From positions 1 to 12,787 of the forward strand of contig CAXTTV010000140.1 of NCBI GenBank assembly GCA_964247295.1: 12,787 bases of DNA, in the 5' to 3' direction. Shown piece after piece: positions 6,217 through 12,405 of the stretch. The notes beneath the pieces were generated by a model. The model had not been told where the DNA came from. It saw only the letters and a program-made list of their open reading frames with translations, and ran no database searches. Numbering within the stretch: position 1 is the first letter of the stretch; each line of letters starts with the position of its first letter. Source of the DNA: CAXTTV01 sp964247295. Its GTDB lineage: Bacteria; Chloroflexota; Ktedonobacteria; Ktedonobacterales; Ktedonobacteraceae. The position numbers and the translations under genes were made by a program.

Positions 6217-6948
6217 TTATCTCCTATTGCCGGCTGGAGCCCCACGGCGATCTCCACCGCCACGACGATTGTCGCCACCGCCGCGACGATTGTCGCCACC
6301 GCCGCGATTATCTCCCCGCTCACCGCCACGACCACCGCCGCGACGAGTCTCACGAGCGGCTGCCTGCTCTTCCTCACGGGCCGTGCGGGCGGCGGCGGCC
6401 TGCTCCGCAGCACTCTGACGGGCCTCGGCGATCTGGGCCGCGCGTTTCTTGCCAAGTAGCTCGGCAACAGTCTTACCGCGACGAGCGGCCTCCTCATCAG
6501 CGGAGCGGAGCTCGCGCAGAGCGGTCAGGGTCGCGTTCACAGTATTGGCGGCATTGCCGCTTCCCAGAGATTTGGTCAGCACATCGCGAATACCAGCGGC
6601 GGCCATGACCGCGCGGATCGCGCCACCGGCGATCACTCCGGTACCGGGGGCTGCCGGCTTCAACATCACTTCAGAAGAACCGAAGCGCGTCTTAACCATA
6701 AAGGGGATCGTGGTACCATCCATCGGAACGTGGATCAGGTGTTTCTTCGCATCCTCAACACCCTTGCGGATCGCTTCGGGATACTCTTTAGCTTTACCCA
6801 TACCGCAACCGACATAGCCATTGCGATCACCCACAACGACGAGCGCGCGAATGCTAAAGTTACGACCACCTTTGACCACTTTGGAGACGCGGCTGACCTG
6901 TACCACTGTCTCTTCCAGGTTTAGTTTTGATGCATCAATCCTTGCCAT
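6217..6948 (-). CDS. rpsE: 30S ribosomal protein S5 with long RGG-type C-terminal tail
   Basis: S5 lies at the body-head junction of the 30S, contacts S4, S8 and the mRNA entry channel, and affects decoding accuracy. The family core is normal: the double-stranded-RNA-binding-like N-terminal domain (about 10-75, with VVKGGRNFSIRALVVVGDRNG in its first part) and the C-terminal domain (about 80-165, with PGTGVIAGGAIRAV). The protein has 243 residues against a usual 165-175. The extra part is in two blocks: an Ala/Glu/Gln/Arg-rich, probably helical segment (167-202), then an Arg-Gly-Gly rich tail (202-243) with RGGGDNR repeats. The ATG at 6946-6948 has GAGGAG a few bases upstream. It sits between rplR (17-base gap) and rpmD (six-base gap). 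Confidence 0.97.
   Translation of the reverse strand: MARIDASKLNLEETVVQVSRVSKVVKGGRNFSIRALVVVGDRNGYVGCGMGKAKEYPEAIRKGVEDAKKHLIHVPMDGTTIPFMVKTRFGSSEVMLKPAAPGTGVIAGGAIRAVMAAAGIRDVLTKSLGSGNAANTVNATLTALRELRSADEEAARRGKTVAELLGKKRAAQIAEARQSAAEQAAAARTAREEEQAAARETRRGGGRGGERGDNRGGGDNRRGGGDNRRGGGDRRGAPAGNRR
6242..6345 (-). repeat. 21-bp tandem repeats encoding the S5 RGG tail
   Basis: On the plus strand two exact copies of a 21-bp unit lie side by side (6263-6283 and 6284-6304), beginning CGACGATTGTCGCC. Partial, diverged copies flank them on both sides. On the coding strand each unit specifies seven residues, RRGGGDN. Exact adjacent copies suggest recent slippage or unequal exchange, so copy number may vary between strains. 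Confidence 0.8.
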
Positions 6949-6965
6949 CTTACTCCTCGCGGCCT

Positions 6966-7520
6966 CTAAAATTCCAGGCCATCTTCACGTGCGCCTTCTG
7001 CCAACGCAGCGACTCGACCATGATAGGTATAGCCTCCACGATCGAAGACTACCTTGCTGACACCCTGCTCTTTCGCACGCTGAGCCAGGAGCTTCCCAAC
7101 GGCTCGCGCCAGAGCAACCTTACGATTATTCGAGATCGGGGCCAGAGCCTCGACGGGGGTCTTTTTCGCGACCTTCTCCACAGGCTGAGGGGCAGCCTTT
7201 GTGGCTTTGCCCTTCTTGCTTTTAGCGGAGGCTTCTTCGGCAACCGACTCCTCGACAGGAGCTTCATAGCTGGTTGCGGCCTGATCATTGAAGGAGGCAA
7301 CAGGGGCGCTCTTACTCGGCTTGAAATCGCGTAGCGACTCGTCCAGAGATGAGGCTGAGGTCAGGGTGCGACCATTAATGTCGTCGATAATTTGTGCGTA
7401 GATGTGCTGTCCACTGCGGAACACATTTAAACGGGGACGATCAGTAGTCCCAGCCAGATGATTTCTCATGCGCTGGTGCCGCCGCAGCCGTGCCTGATTG
7501 GCATTAAACTTTTTAATCAT
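6966..7520 (-). CDS. rplR: 50S ribosomal protein L18 with an internal insertion
   Basis: L18 binds 5S rRNA and helps place it on the large subunit with L5. The product has 184 residues against a usual 115-125. The N-terminal basic part (MIKKFNANQARLRRHQRMRN) and strand RPRLNVFRSGQHIYAQIIDD (28-47) are normal. So is the C-terminal part VGKLLAQRAKEQGVSKVVFD (141-160) followed by RGGYTYHGRVAALAEGAREDGLEF. Between them, about residues 66-130, lies an insertion of some 65 residues rich in Ala, Glu, Lys, Ser and Pro. I start at the ATG at 7518-7520, which gives the family's N-terminus and has GGAAG eight bases upstream. A longer frame from 7631 adds 37 residues unlike L18 and has no ribosome site. 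Reading frame and ends are intact, so this is not a frameshift. Confidence 0.95.
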   Translation of the reverse strand: MIKKFNANQARLRRHQRMRNHLAGTTDRPRLNVFRSGQHIYAQIIDDINGRTLTSASSLDESLRDFKPSKSAPVASFNDQAATSYEAPVEESVAEEASAKSKKGKATKAAPQPVEKVAKKTPVEALAPISNNRKVALARAVGKLLAQRAKEQGVSKVVFDRGGYTYHGRVAALAEGAREDGLEF

Positions 7521-7744
7521 GGTTTCTGCTTCCGCCAACGGCAGAGATCTGAAGGACTGGTCGAAAGATCCCGATCGCCAGCCGTACCTCCGCCTGTTTA
7601 CGGCGTTCCTTTCATAATCCTTGAGAACCATTTGAAGGCCAGGGAAAAAGTGAGGGGATGAAGATCCATGCCCCGGACAGAAACGTGGTCGGCACTACGG
7701 TTCTATGCTGCCACTTTACTCCTGACTTCAACTGGAAAGGCTTC
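7521..7744. other. 224-base spacer between rplF and rplR
   Basis: This spacer is unusually long for the middle of the spc operon, where gaps are normally below 30 bases. It contains a terminator-like hairpin (7645-7674), the rplR ribosome site (GGAAG, about 7529-7533) and a 23-codon open frame (7598-7669) with no ribosome site. A small hairpin (CTG-CCG/CGG-CAG) lies just before rplR, near 7525-7544. No clear promoter is seen. Confidence 0.6.
7645..7674 (-). terminator. Terminator- or attenuator-like hairpin before rplR
   Basis: On the minus strand GGGG-C-ATG (7667-7674) pairs with CAT-CCCC (7654-7660) with one bulged C and a 6-base loop. After four bases a run of five T follows (7645-7649). 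It looks like a weak intrinsic terminator, but it stands inside an operon whose downstream genes are essential, so partial attenuation is more likely than full termination. Confidence 0.35.
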
Positions 7745-8320
7745 TTACTTTTTCTTGCCGCCGACTTTACCGGCTTTACCAGCTTTACGACGGATCTTCT
7801 CGCCACCGTAGCGAATACCTTTGCCTTTGTACGGCTCAGGCTTACGAACCGAGCGGATCATCGCCGCGAGCTGTCCAACAGCCATTTTGTCGATACCACT
7901 CACGCTGATGCGGGTAGCTTTGGTCGCGGGATCATTTCCCTCAACGTTCAGCGTAATCCCATCGGGAGCCTGCACCTCAACCGGATGCGAGTATCCAACG
8001 TTGATAATCAGGCTATTACCCACTTTGGTGGCGCGGTAACCAACACCATGGATCTCAAGGATCTTAGTGTAGCCGGTAGTCACACCCACAACCATATTAT
8101 TAACCAGGGTGCGATACAGGCCATGCTGCGATTTGTGCTCTTTGCTATCGGAAGGACGGGTCACGTTCAGGGTGCTGTTCTCCAGCGCCAGCCCCAGCTC
8201 GGGGTTGATCTGCTGAGTCAATGTTCCTTTGGGACCCTTCACGGTTACCACATTCTCATCCGTCCAGGTTACCTGCACTTTATCGGGTACCTGGATTGGA
8301 GCGCGTCCAATACGAGACAT
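7745..8320 (-). CDS. rplF: 50S ribosomal protein L6
   Basis: L6 binds 23S rRNA near the sarcin-ricin loop and the factor-binding site. The 191-residue product has the two repeated alpha-beta domains of the family (about 1-82 and 83-175). The N-terminus MSRIGRAPIQVPDKV and the signature PEPYKGKGIRYGGEKIRRKAG (161-181) are diagnostic. Residues after 178 form a Lys/Gly-rich tail ending GGKKK. The ATG at 8318-8320 has GGAGG seven bases upstream. It follows rpsH by 18 bases, and a long spacer separates it from rplR. Confidence 0.98.
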   Translation of the reverse strand: MSRIGRAPIQVPDKVQVTWTDENVVTVKGPKGTLTQQINPELGLALENSTLNVTRPSDSKEHKSQHGLYRTLVNNMVVGVTTGYTKILEIHGVGYRATKVGNSLIINVGYSHPVEVQAPDGITLNVEGNDPATKATRISVSGIDKMAVGQLAAMIRSVRKPEPYKGKGIRYGGEKIRRKAGKAGKVGGKKK

Positions 8321-8338
8321 TTTTATACCTCCAACAGG

Positions 8339-8734
8339 CTACCAGACGTAGCAGACAACTTCGCCGCCCAGGCCCTGCAAATACGCACTATGACCTGTCA
8401 TCAGTCCTTTGGGCGTTGAAAGGATCGCCGTTCCCAGGCCACCCCGAACTTTCGGAATGTCCGATCGGTGCGTGTAGACCCGTAGGCCCGGCTTACTCAC
8501 ACGCTTGATCTGAGTCAGGACCGGACGCTTATCCACATAGCGCAGTGTAATACGGATCGTTCCCTGAGGATTATCTTTGATAACCTCGAAGTCCTTAATA
8601 TAGCCCTCTTCTTTAAGAACCCGCGCGATCGACAGCTTCATTTTGGAAGCAGGGATCAGCACACGGGCGTGCCGCGCAGTTACCGCATTGCGAATACGAG
8701 TAAGCATATCCGCTATGGGATCAGTCATGTTCAT
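8339..8734 (-). CDS. rpsH: 30S ribosomal protein S8
   Basis: S8 is a primary 16S rRNA-binding protein of the central domain and the autogenous repressor of the spc operon in Escherichia coli. The 131-residue product has the standard N-terminus MTDPIADMLTRIRNA, the motif GLGTAILSTPKGLMT (99-113) and the end GGEVVCYVW. Two ATGs compete, at 8734 and 8728 (residue 3). I take 8734 because GGAGGA lies six bases before it and twelve before the second. The 108-base spacer from rpsN folds into a two-part hairpin (8756-8801), a possible place for regulation. Confidence 0.97.
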   Translation of the reverse strand: MNMTDPIADMLTRIRNAVTARHARVLIPASKMKLSIARVLKEEGYIKDFEVIKDNPQGTIRITLRYVDKRPVLTQIKRVSKPGLRVYTHRSDIPKVRGGLGTAILSTPKGLMTGHSAYLQGLGGEVVCYVW

Positions 8735-8755
8735 GCAACATCCTCCATCATCGCG

Positions 8756-8801
8756 CTGGACGGCTCAGGCGAATATATCCCACCATTTCGCCCTCGTCCA
8801 G
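8756..8801 (-). promoter_or_regulatory. Two-part hairpin in the rpsH (S8) leader
   Basis: An outer perfect 7-bp stem (CTGGACG 8756-8762 with CGTCCAG 8795-8801) encloses a 6-bp stem (GGCGAA 8768-8773 with TTCGCC 8787-8792), which a G-U pair can extend on the RNA. The structure ends 21 bases before the rpsH start and just upstream of its GGAGGA site. Since S8 represses its own operon in some bacteria, a binding site here is conceivable. I cannot confirm any S8 recognition core. Confidence 0.45.
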
Positions 8802-8842
8802 TCGCACAGTTAGGTATCGATCGTTTTTTTGTCGCGACACGC

Positions 8843-9028
8843 TTACCAGCTTGATTTTGTAACACCCGGCAGTTCGCCACGCAGCGCCCGCTCACGGAAG
8901 CAGATGCGGCAGAGGCCAAACTTACGAATATAGGCGCGGGGCCGCCCACAAACCTGGCAGCGGTTATGATGCCGCACCCGGAAGCGGGGCGTGCGCTGCG
9001 ACTTCACGATCATTGAAATCTTTGCCAT
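8843..9028 (-). CDS. rpsN: 30S ribosomal protein S14, zinc-binding type
   Basis: S14 is a late-assembling protein of the 30S head, next to S3 and S10. The 61-residue length and the motif C24-x2-C27-x12-C40-x2-C43 identify the short zinc-binding (type Z) form rather than the 100-residue zinc-free form. The core RHHNRCQVCGRPRAYIRKFG (19-38) and LCRICFRERALRGELPGVTKSSW are typical. The ATG at 9026-9028 has GGAGGG a few bases upstream. It lies 15 bases after rplE. Confidence 0.98.
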   Translation of the reverse strand: MAKISMIVKSQRTPRFRVRHHNRCQVCGRPRAYIRKFGLCRICFRERALRGELPGVTKSSW

Positions 9029-9043
9029 TATCGCCCTCCAGCG

Positions 9044-9586
9044 TTATTTCTTAAAGGGCATGCCCATAAGTCTGAGCAGTCGTCGCCCCTCTTCATCGGT
9101 TGTAGCGGTGGTCACAATGCTGACCTCCATGCCACGCACCTTATCAACCTTGTCATAGTCGATCTCAGGGAACACTAACTGCTCGCGCAGCCCCAATGTG
9201 TAGTTGCCACGGCCATCAAAGGCCTCGGCTGAAACACCCTGGAAGTCGCGCAGACGGGGCAGAGCCACGTTCAGCAGTTTATCCAGGAACTGGTACATGC
9301 GTTCACCACGCAGTGTTACCATACAACCTATAGGCATGCCCTCGCGCAGCTTAAAGGCCGCAACCGAGCGTTTGGCGCGGGTTACAACCGGACGCTGGCC
9401 GGTGATGGTCGCGAGATCGCCGAGCGCAGCATCCATTGCTTTGGAGTTCTGAATGATCTCACCCATACCAATGTTCACAACAACCTTGTTGATTGTCGGA
9501 ACCTGCATCGGATTGGAGTAGCTAAACTCTTTTTGGAGACCGGGAATAACCTCTTCCCGGTACTTTGTCTTCATTCGTGATGTCAT
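9044..9586 (-). CDS. rplE: 50S ribosomal protein L5
   Basis: L5 binds 5S rRNA, joins the central protuberance, and makes a bridge to S13 and the P-site tRNA. The 180-residue product has the usual length. Diagnostic segments are NKVVVNIGMGE (33-43), ITGQRPVVTRAKRSVAAFKL (61-80) with the adjoining REGMPIG, and the C-terminal RLLRLMGMPFKK. The ATG at 9584-9586 has AGGAG about nine bases upstream, inside the end of rplX. A second in-frame ATG at residue 5 is possible. The gap from rplX is five bases, which suggests coupled translation. Confidence 0.98.
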   Translation of the reverse strand: MTSRMKTKYREEVIPGLQKEFSYSNPMQVPTINKVVVNIGMGEIIQNSKAMDAALGDLATITGQRPVVTRAKRSVAAFKLREGMPIGCMVTLRGERMYQFLDKLLNVALPRLRDFQGVSAEAFDGRGNYTLGLREQLVFPEIDYDKVDKVRGMEVSIVTTATTDEEGRRLLRLMGMPFKK

Positions 9587-9591
9587 CTAAG

Positions 9592-9978
9592 TTAACTCCT
9601 CGTCCGATCCGCGATAACCTTATGACATTTCTTGCAGACGCGGACCGGGCGCTCTTTCTGGTCGGCTCCCATCACGCGCCGCTCGATCCCAACACGAGTC
9701 GGCTGACCACACTCAGTACAGACCAGCATGGTGTTGGAGACCTGGATCGGCATTGCCTTCTCAATAATCCCGCCCTGGCGCACCTGACCCTGTGGGCGAG
9801 TGTGCTTTTTCACCAGGTTGATGCCCTCAACAATCACTTTATTGAGCTGAGGCATCGCCCGCGAGACGGTCCCGCGCTTCCCCTTATCCTTACCGGTTGT
9901 GATCAAGACGGTATCACCCTTCTTGATCCGTAACTTGGCGAGGTGGAGAGGCTTCTTCTCTATCTGTTTTACTGCCAT
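9592..9978 (-). CDS. rplX: 50S ribosomal protein L24 with Cys4 C-terminal element
   Basis: L24 is an assembly initiator of the large subunit and lies near the peptide exit tunnel. The 128-residue product is longer than the 100-105 residues usual in many bacteria. The KOW motif is seen at about 19-46 (KKGDTVLITTGKDKGKRGTV). The C-terminal part carries C87-x2-C90 and C115-x2-C118, the arrangement of a zinc ribbon found in a subset of bacterial L24 proteins. The ATG at 9976-9978 is preceded by GAGGAAGAAG. The gene is ten bases after rplN. Confidence 0.97.
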   Translation of the reverse strand: MAVKQIEKKPLHLAKLRIKKGDTVLITTGKDKGKRGTVSRAMPQLNKVIVEGINLVKKHTRPQGQVRQGGIIEKAMPIQVSNTMLVCTECGQPTRVGIERRVMGADQKERPVRVCKKCHKVIADRTRS

Positions 9979-9988
9979 CTTCTTCCTC

Positions 9989-10357
9989 TTAAAGCACTTC
10001 GGGCGCGAGTGAAATGATCTTCATGAAATTACGCTCGCGCAGTTCACGGGCAACAGGGCCAAAGATACGCGTTCCACGGGGATTGTTACCCGGAGCGAGG
10101 ATTACTGCCGCGTTCTCGTCGAAGCGGATATGTGAACCATCGGGGCGGGCGTACTCTTTCGCGACACGCACAACCACCGCGTTCACTACCTCTCCCTTTT
10201 TGACCTGTCCATTAGGAGTGGCCTGCTTGACCGAGGCTTTGATGATATCTCCTACCTCGGCATAGCGTTTGCCAGAACCACTCATTACCCGAATACACAT
10301 AATCTCTTTTGCGCCTGTGTTGTCCGCGACTCTCAGGCGCGTCTGTGGCTGAATCAT
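9989..10357 (-). CDS. rplN: 50S ribosomal protein L14
   Basis: L14 binds 23S rRNA at the subunit interface, near L19, and is the docking point of the ribosome silencing factor RsfS in many bacteria. The 122-residue product has the standard length, start (MIQPQTRLRVADNTGAKEIM) and end (RNFMKIISLAPEVL). The conserved GTRIFGPVARELRERNF (94-110) is present. A GAGAGG site lies a few bases before the ATG at 10355-10357. It begins 12 bases after rpsQ. Nothing is unusual. Confidence 0.98.
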   Translation of the reverse strand: MIQPQTRLRVADNTGAKEIMCIRVMSGSGKRYAEVGDIIKASVKQATPNGQVKKGEVVNAVVVRVAKEYARPDGSHIRFDENAAVILAPGNNPRGTRIFGPVARELRERNFMKIISLAPEVL

Positions 10358-10369
10358 CCCGACCTCTCT

Positions 10370-10735
10370 TTATTGAGCCGACTGCTTGTCAGCGGAAGTC
10401 AGGTTCTCTTCGCCGGTACCTAGAGCCTCGTCCACCGGAGTGAGCTGCTCACTCTTGCGCAAGACTTCGATGAGGTGCCAGCGCTTAAGTTTGCTCATTG
10501 GCCGACCCTCTTCAATCCGGACTAGATCTCCAACCTGACAGACGTTGCCCTCGTCATGGGCATAAAAACGTTTTGTCTGCTTGTACCTGCGTTTGTAGAT
10601 ACGATGCTTTTTTAAGGTCTCGACAACGACAACAATGGTCTTGTCGGACTTATTGCTGACAACCTGTCCCACTTTCTGAACGCGGCGCGCGGCGGGCGCG
10701 GCCTGAGGGGTTGTGCTGGTGCTCTGCTGTGTCAT
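10370..10735 (-). CDS. rpsQ: 30S ribosomal protein S17 with short terminal extensions
   Basis: S17 is a primary 16S rRNA-binding protein of the 30S body with an OB fold. The family core lies at about residues 19-95 (RVQKVGQVVSNKSDKTIVVV, KHRIYKRRYKQTKRFYAHDE, GDLVRIEEGRPMSKLKRW). The product has 121 residues against a usual 80-90. The excess is an N-terminal Ser/Thr/Gln/Pro/Ala segment of about 18 residues and an acidic, polar C-terminal segment of about 26. The ATG at 10733-10735 overlaps the TAA of rpmC by one base (TAATG), a typical coupling arrangement. It precedes rplN by 12 bases. Confidence 0.97.
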   Translation of the reverse strand: MTQQSTSTTPQAAPAARRVQKVGQVVSNKSDKTIVVVVETLKKHRIYKRRYKQTKRFYAHDEGNVCQVGDLVRIEEGRPMSKLKRWHLIEVLRKSEQLTPVDEALGTGEENLTSADKQSAQ

Positions 10736-10944
10736 TATTTCGTAACCTCCAACTGACTCAGGCGGTGCAGCAACCGGGCAATGTCTTTACGAGTCTGGGC
10801 AAAAACCCGGTTGTTTTTTACTTCGCCGCGCTGCTGCTGTAAGCGGAGGTTAAACAGCCTGATGCGCAGCTCATTAAGTTCCCGCTGCGCCTCGCCAGAG
10901 GTGTACTCGGCGATCTGCTTGCGCCGCTCGCTATGCTTCGACAC
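10735..10944 (-). CDS. rpmC: 50S ribosomal protein L29
   Basis: L29 is a small helical protein beside the exit tunnel, close to L23, where chaperones and targeting factors dock. The 69-residue product has the family core ELNELRIRLFNLRLQQQRGE (22-41) and the segment RKDIARLLHRL. The N-terminus, about ten residues of polar and basic character, is a little longer than average. The start is a GTG at 10942-10944 with GGAGG about six bases upstream. It overlaps the end of rplP by 14 bases, and its stop overlaps rpsQ by one base. Confidence 0.96.
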   Translation of the reverse strand: MSKHSERRKQIAEYTSGEAQRELNELRIRLFNLRLQQQRGEVKNNRVFAQTRKDIARLLHRLSQLEVTK

Positions 10945-11362
10945 TCTCCGCCTCCCCTCTTACAATAAAGCGACATTTCACCGGTAGCTTATGGGTCGCC
11001 AGACGAATGGCCTCTTTGGCGATCTCTTCGCTGACACCGGCGATCTCAAAAATGATACGGCCCGGTTTAACAACGGCCACCCAGTGATCGACAGCGCCTT
11101 TACCGCTACCCATGCGGGTTTCGGCAGGTTTAGCTGAGATCGGCTTGTCGGGGAATACCCGAATCCAGACCTTACCACCACGCTTCATAAAGCGGGTGAG
11201 CGCGATACGCGCGGACTCGATCTGGCGGGCCTCCATCCAGCAGGGCTCAAGGGCCTGTAGGCCGAAATCCCCAAAGGCCAGGGTATTACCACGAGTGGCA
11301 GGGCCGCTCATGCGGCCACGGTGCTGTCTGCGGTACTTTGTACGTGATGGTGCCAGTAACAT
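10931..11362 (-). CDS. rplP: 50S ribosomal protein L16
   Basis: L16 organises helices near the A site and peptidyl-transferase region of the 50S and is needed late in assembly. The 143-residue product has the usual length. The start MLLAPSRTKYRRQHRGRMSG and the signature RMGSGKGAVDHWVAVVKPGR (83-102) are diagnostic. An AGAGGAG site lies about 11 bases before the ATG at 11360-11362. The gene follows rpsC by 15 bases and overlaps rpmC by 14. Confidence 0.98.
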   Translation of the reverse strand: MLLAPSRTKYRRQHRGRMSGPATRGNTLAFGDFGLQALEPCWMEARQIESARIALTRFMKRGGKVWIRVFPDKPISAKPAETRMGSGKGAVDHWVAVVKPGRIIFEIAGVSEEIAKEAIRLATHKLPVKCRFIVRGEAESVEA

Positions 11363-11377
11363 GGCTCTCGCTCTCCT

Positions 11378-12394
11378 CTACTCGCTCTCGGTCGCCCCGG
11401 TAGTCGGCGCGGCTGGCGGTGTCTGGCTCTCGTTTACAGGAGTATTAGCGGGCTGCTGTGCCTGTGCCGGTCCCTGAGGACGGGGGGCGCGCTCTCCCTG
11501 TGGGCGAGGCCGACGCTCTCCCTGTGGCTGGTCTCCTTGTGGACGCGGGCCACCCTGTGGGCGTGGACGACGATCTCCACCCTGTCCCTGTGGGCGAGGC
11601 CGCCGATCTCCACCCTGTGGTCGGTCTCCTTGTGGACGCGGACCACGATCTCCTCGGTTGTTGTCGCGGCGTTGTGGTCGGTCTCCACGGAATGGACGCT
11701 CACCACCACGCTCGGAACCGAAGCCCGACTCTTGCTGGGGCTCGCTCCCAAGCTCGCGACGCTTGTTGGGCAGAACATCGCCCTTGTAGATCCACACTTT
11801 GACGCCGATGACGCCAAAGGTGGTGTGTGCCTCGGCCTGACCGTAGTCAATGTCGGCACGCAGGGTGTGCAGAGGAACTTTACCCTCTACCTCTTTTTCG
11901 GTACGCGCGATCTCAGCTCCACCCAGGCGACCAGCGGACACAACACGAATGCCCTTGGCATTGGAGCGCATGGTTTTCTGGACGGTCTGCTTCATAGCGC
12001 GGCGGAAAGAGACGCGTTTCTCTAACTGCTCGGCAATACTGCGAGCAACCAGGGTGGCATCCATCTCCGGCTGACGGATCTCCTGAATGTTCAGGCGAAC
12101 ACGCTTCTTGGTCAAGGCCTCCAGGGAGGCGCGGAGCTTGTCAACCTTCTCGCCACTTTTACCGATAACGATACCGGGTTTGGCGGTAAAGATCGTGACC
12201 GAAACCTGATTGGCGGCTGCCCGCTCGATCTCGATACGCGCGACCGAGGCATTCTCAAGCTGCTTATTGATCTCTTTACGAAGAATGAAATCTTCTTTTA
12301 ACAGGTCTTTATAATCACGCTCAGCGTACCAGCGGGACTGCCAGCCTTTGATGACGCCGAGCCTGAAACCTGTAGGATGCACTTTGTGGCCCAA
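11378..12394 (-). CDS. rpsC: 30S ribosomal protein S3 with RPQG-rich C-terminal tail
   Basis: S3 lies in the head of the 30S and, with S4 and S5, lines the mRNA entry tunnel that has helicase activity. The core (1-212) is normal: MGHKVHPTGFRLGV start, a KH type 2 domain with GKSG at 78-81, and the C-terminal domain through VKVWIYKGDVLP (198-209). The protein has 338 residues against a usual 210-240. The tail (213-338) is low complexity: Gly/Arg/Asp-rich first, then about eight RPRPQG or RPQG units (250-308), then a Pro/Thr/Ala/Glu end. The start codon is TTG (12392-12394), fixed by the family N-terminus and by GGAGG six bases upstream. It lies 11 bases after rplV. Confidence 0.97.
   Translation of the reverse strand: MGHKVHPTGFRLGVIKGWQSRWYAERDYKDLLKEDFILRKEINKQLENASVARIEIERAAANQVSVTIFTAKPGIVIGKSGEKVDKLRASLEALTKKRVRLNIQEIRQPEMDATLVARSIAEQLEKRVSFRRAMKQTVQKTMRSNAKGIRVVSAGRLGGAEIARTEKEVEGKVPLHTLRADIDYGQAEAHTTFGVIGVKVWIYKGDVLPNKRRELGSEPQQESGFGSERGGERPFRGDRPQRRDNNRGDRGPRPQGDRPQGGDRRPRPQGQGGDRRPRPQGGPRPQGDQPQGERRPRPQGERAPRPQGPAQAQQPANTPVNESQTPPAAPTTGATESE
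11465..11650 (-). repeat. Degenerate tandem repeats encoding the S3 tail
   Basis: Short units resembling CCCTGTGGGCGAGGCCG and CCTTGTGGACGCGG recur in direct orientation on the plus strand, mixed with GATCTCCACC units. On the coding strand they give RPRPQG, GDRPQ and GGDRR. Spacing and sequence vary, so this is protein-coding low complexity and not an array with fixed spacers. Confidence 0.75.
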
Positions 12395-12405
12395 AAGTAT
12401 CCTCC

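Noticed and set aside
6966..7631. Longer L18 frame from the ATG at 7631
   Set aside because: The added 37 residues do not resemble L18 and no ribosome site precedes that ATG. The ATG at 7520 gives the family N-terminus.
7598..7669. 23-codon open frame in the rplF-rplR spacer
   Set aside because: It has no ribosome site, overlaps the hairpin and shows no recognisable features.
8823..8839. TGTCGCGACA palindrome next to seven T, as a terminator
   Set aside because: The T run precedes the palindrome on the plus strand and reads as A on the coding strand, so the order is wrong for termination of these genes.
11465..11650. CRISPR-like repeats
   Set aside because: Units are irregular, have no uniform spacers, and keep the rpsC reading frame throughout.
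11458..12025. Plus-strand open frames opposite rpsC
   Set aside because: They are antisense shadows of the GC-rich repeats and S3 core, with no start signals or family resemblance.
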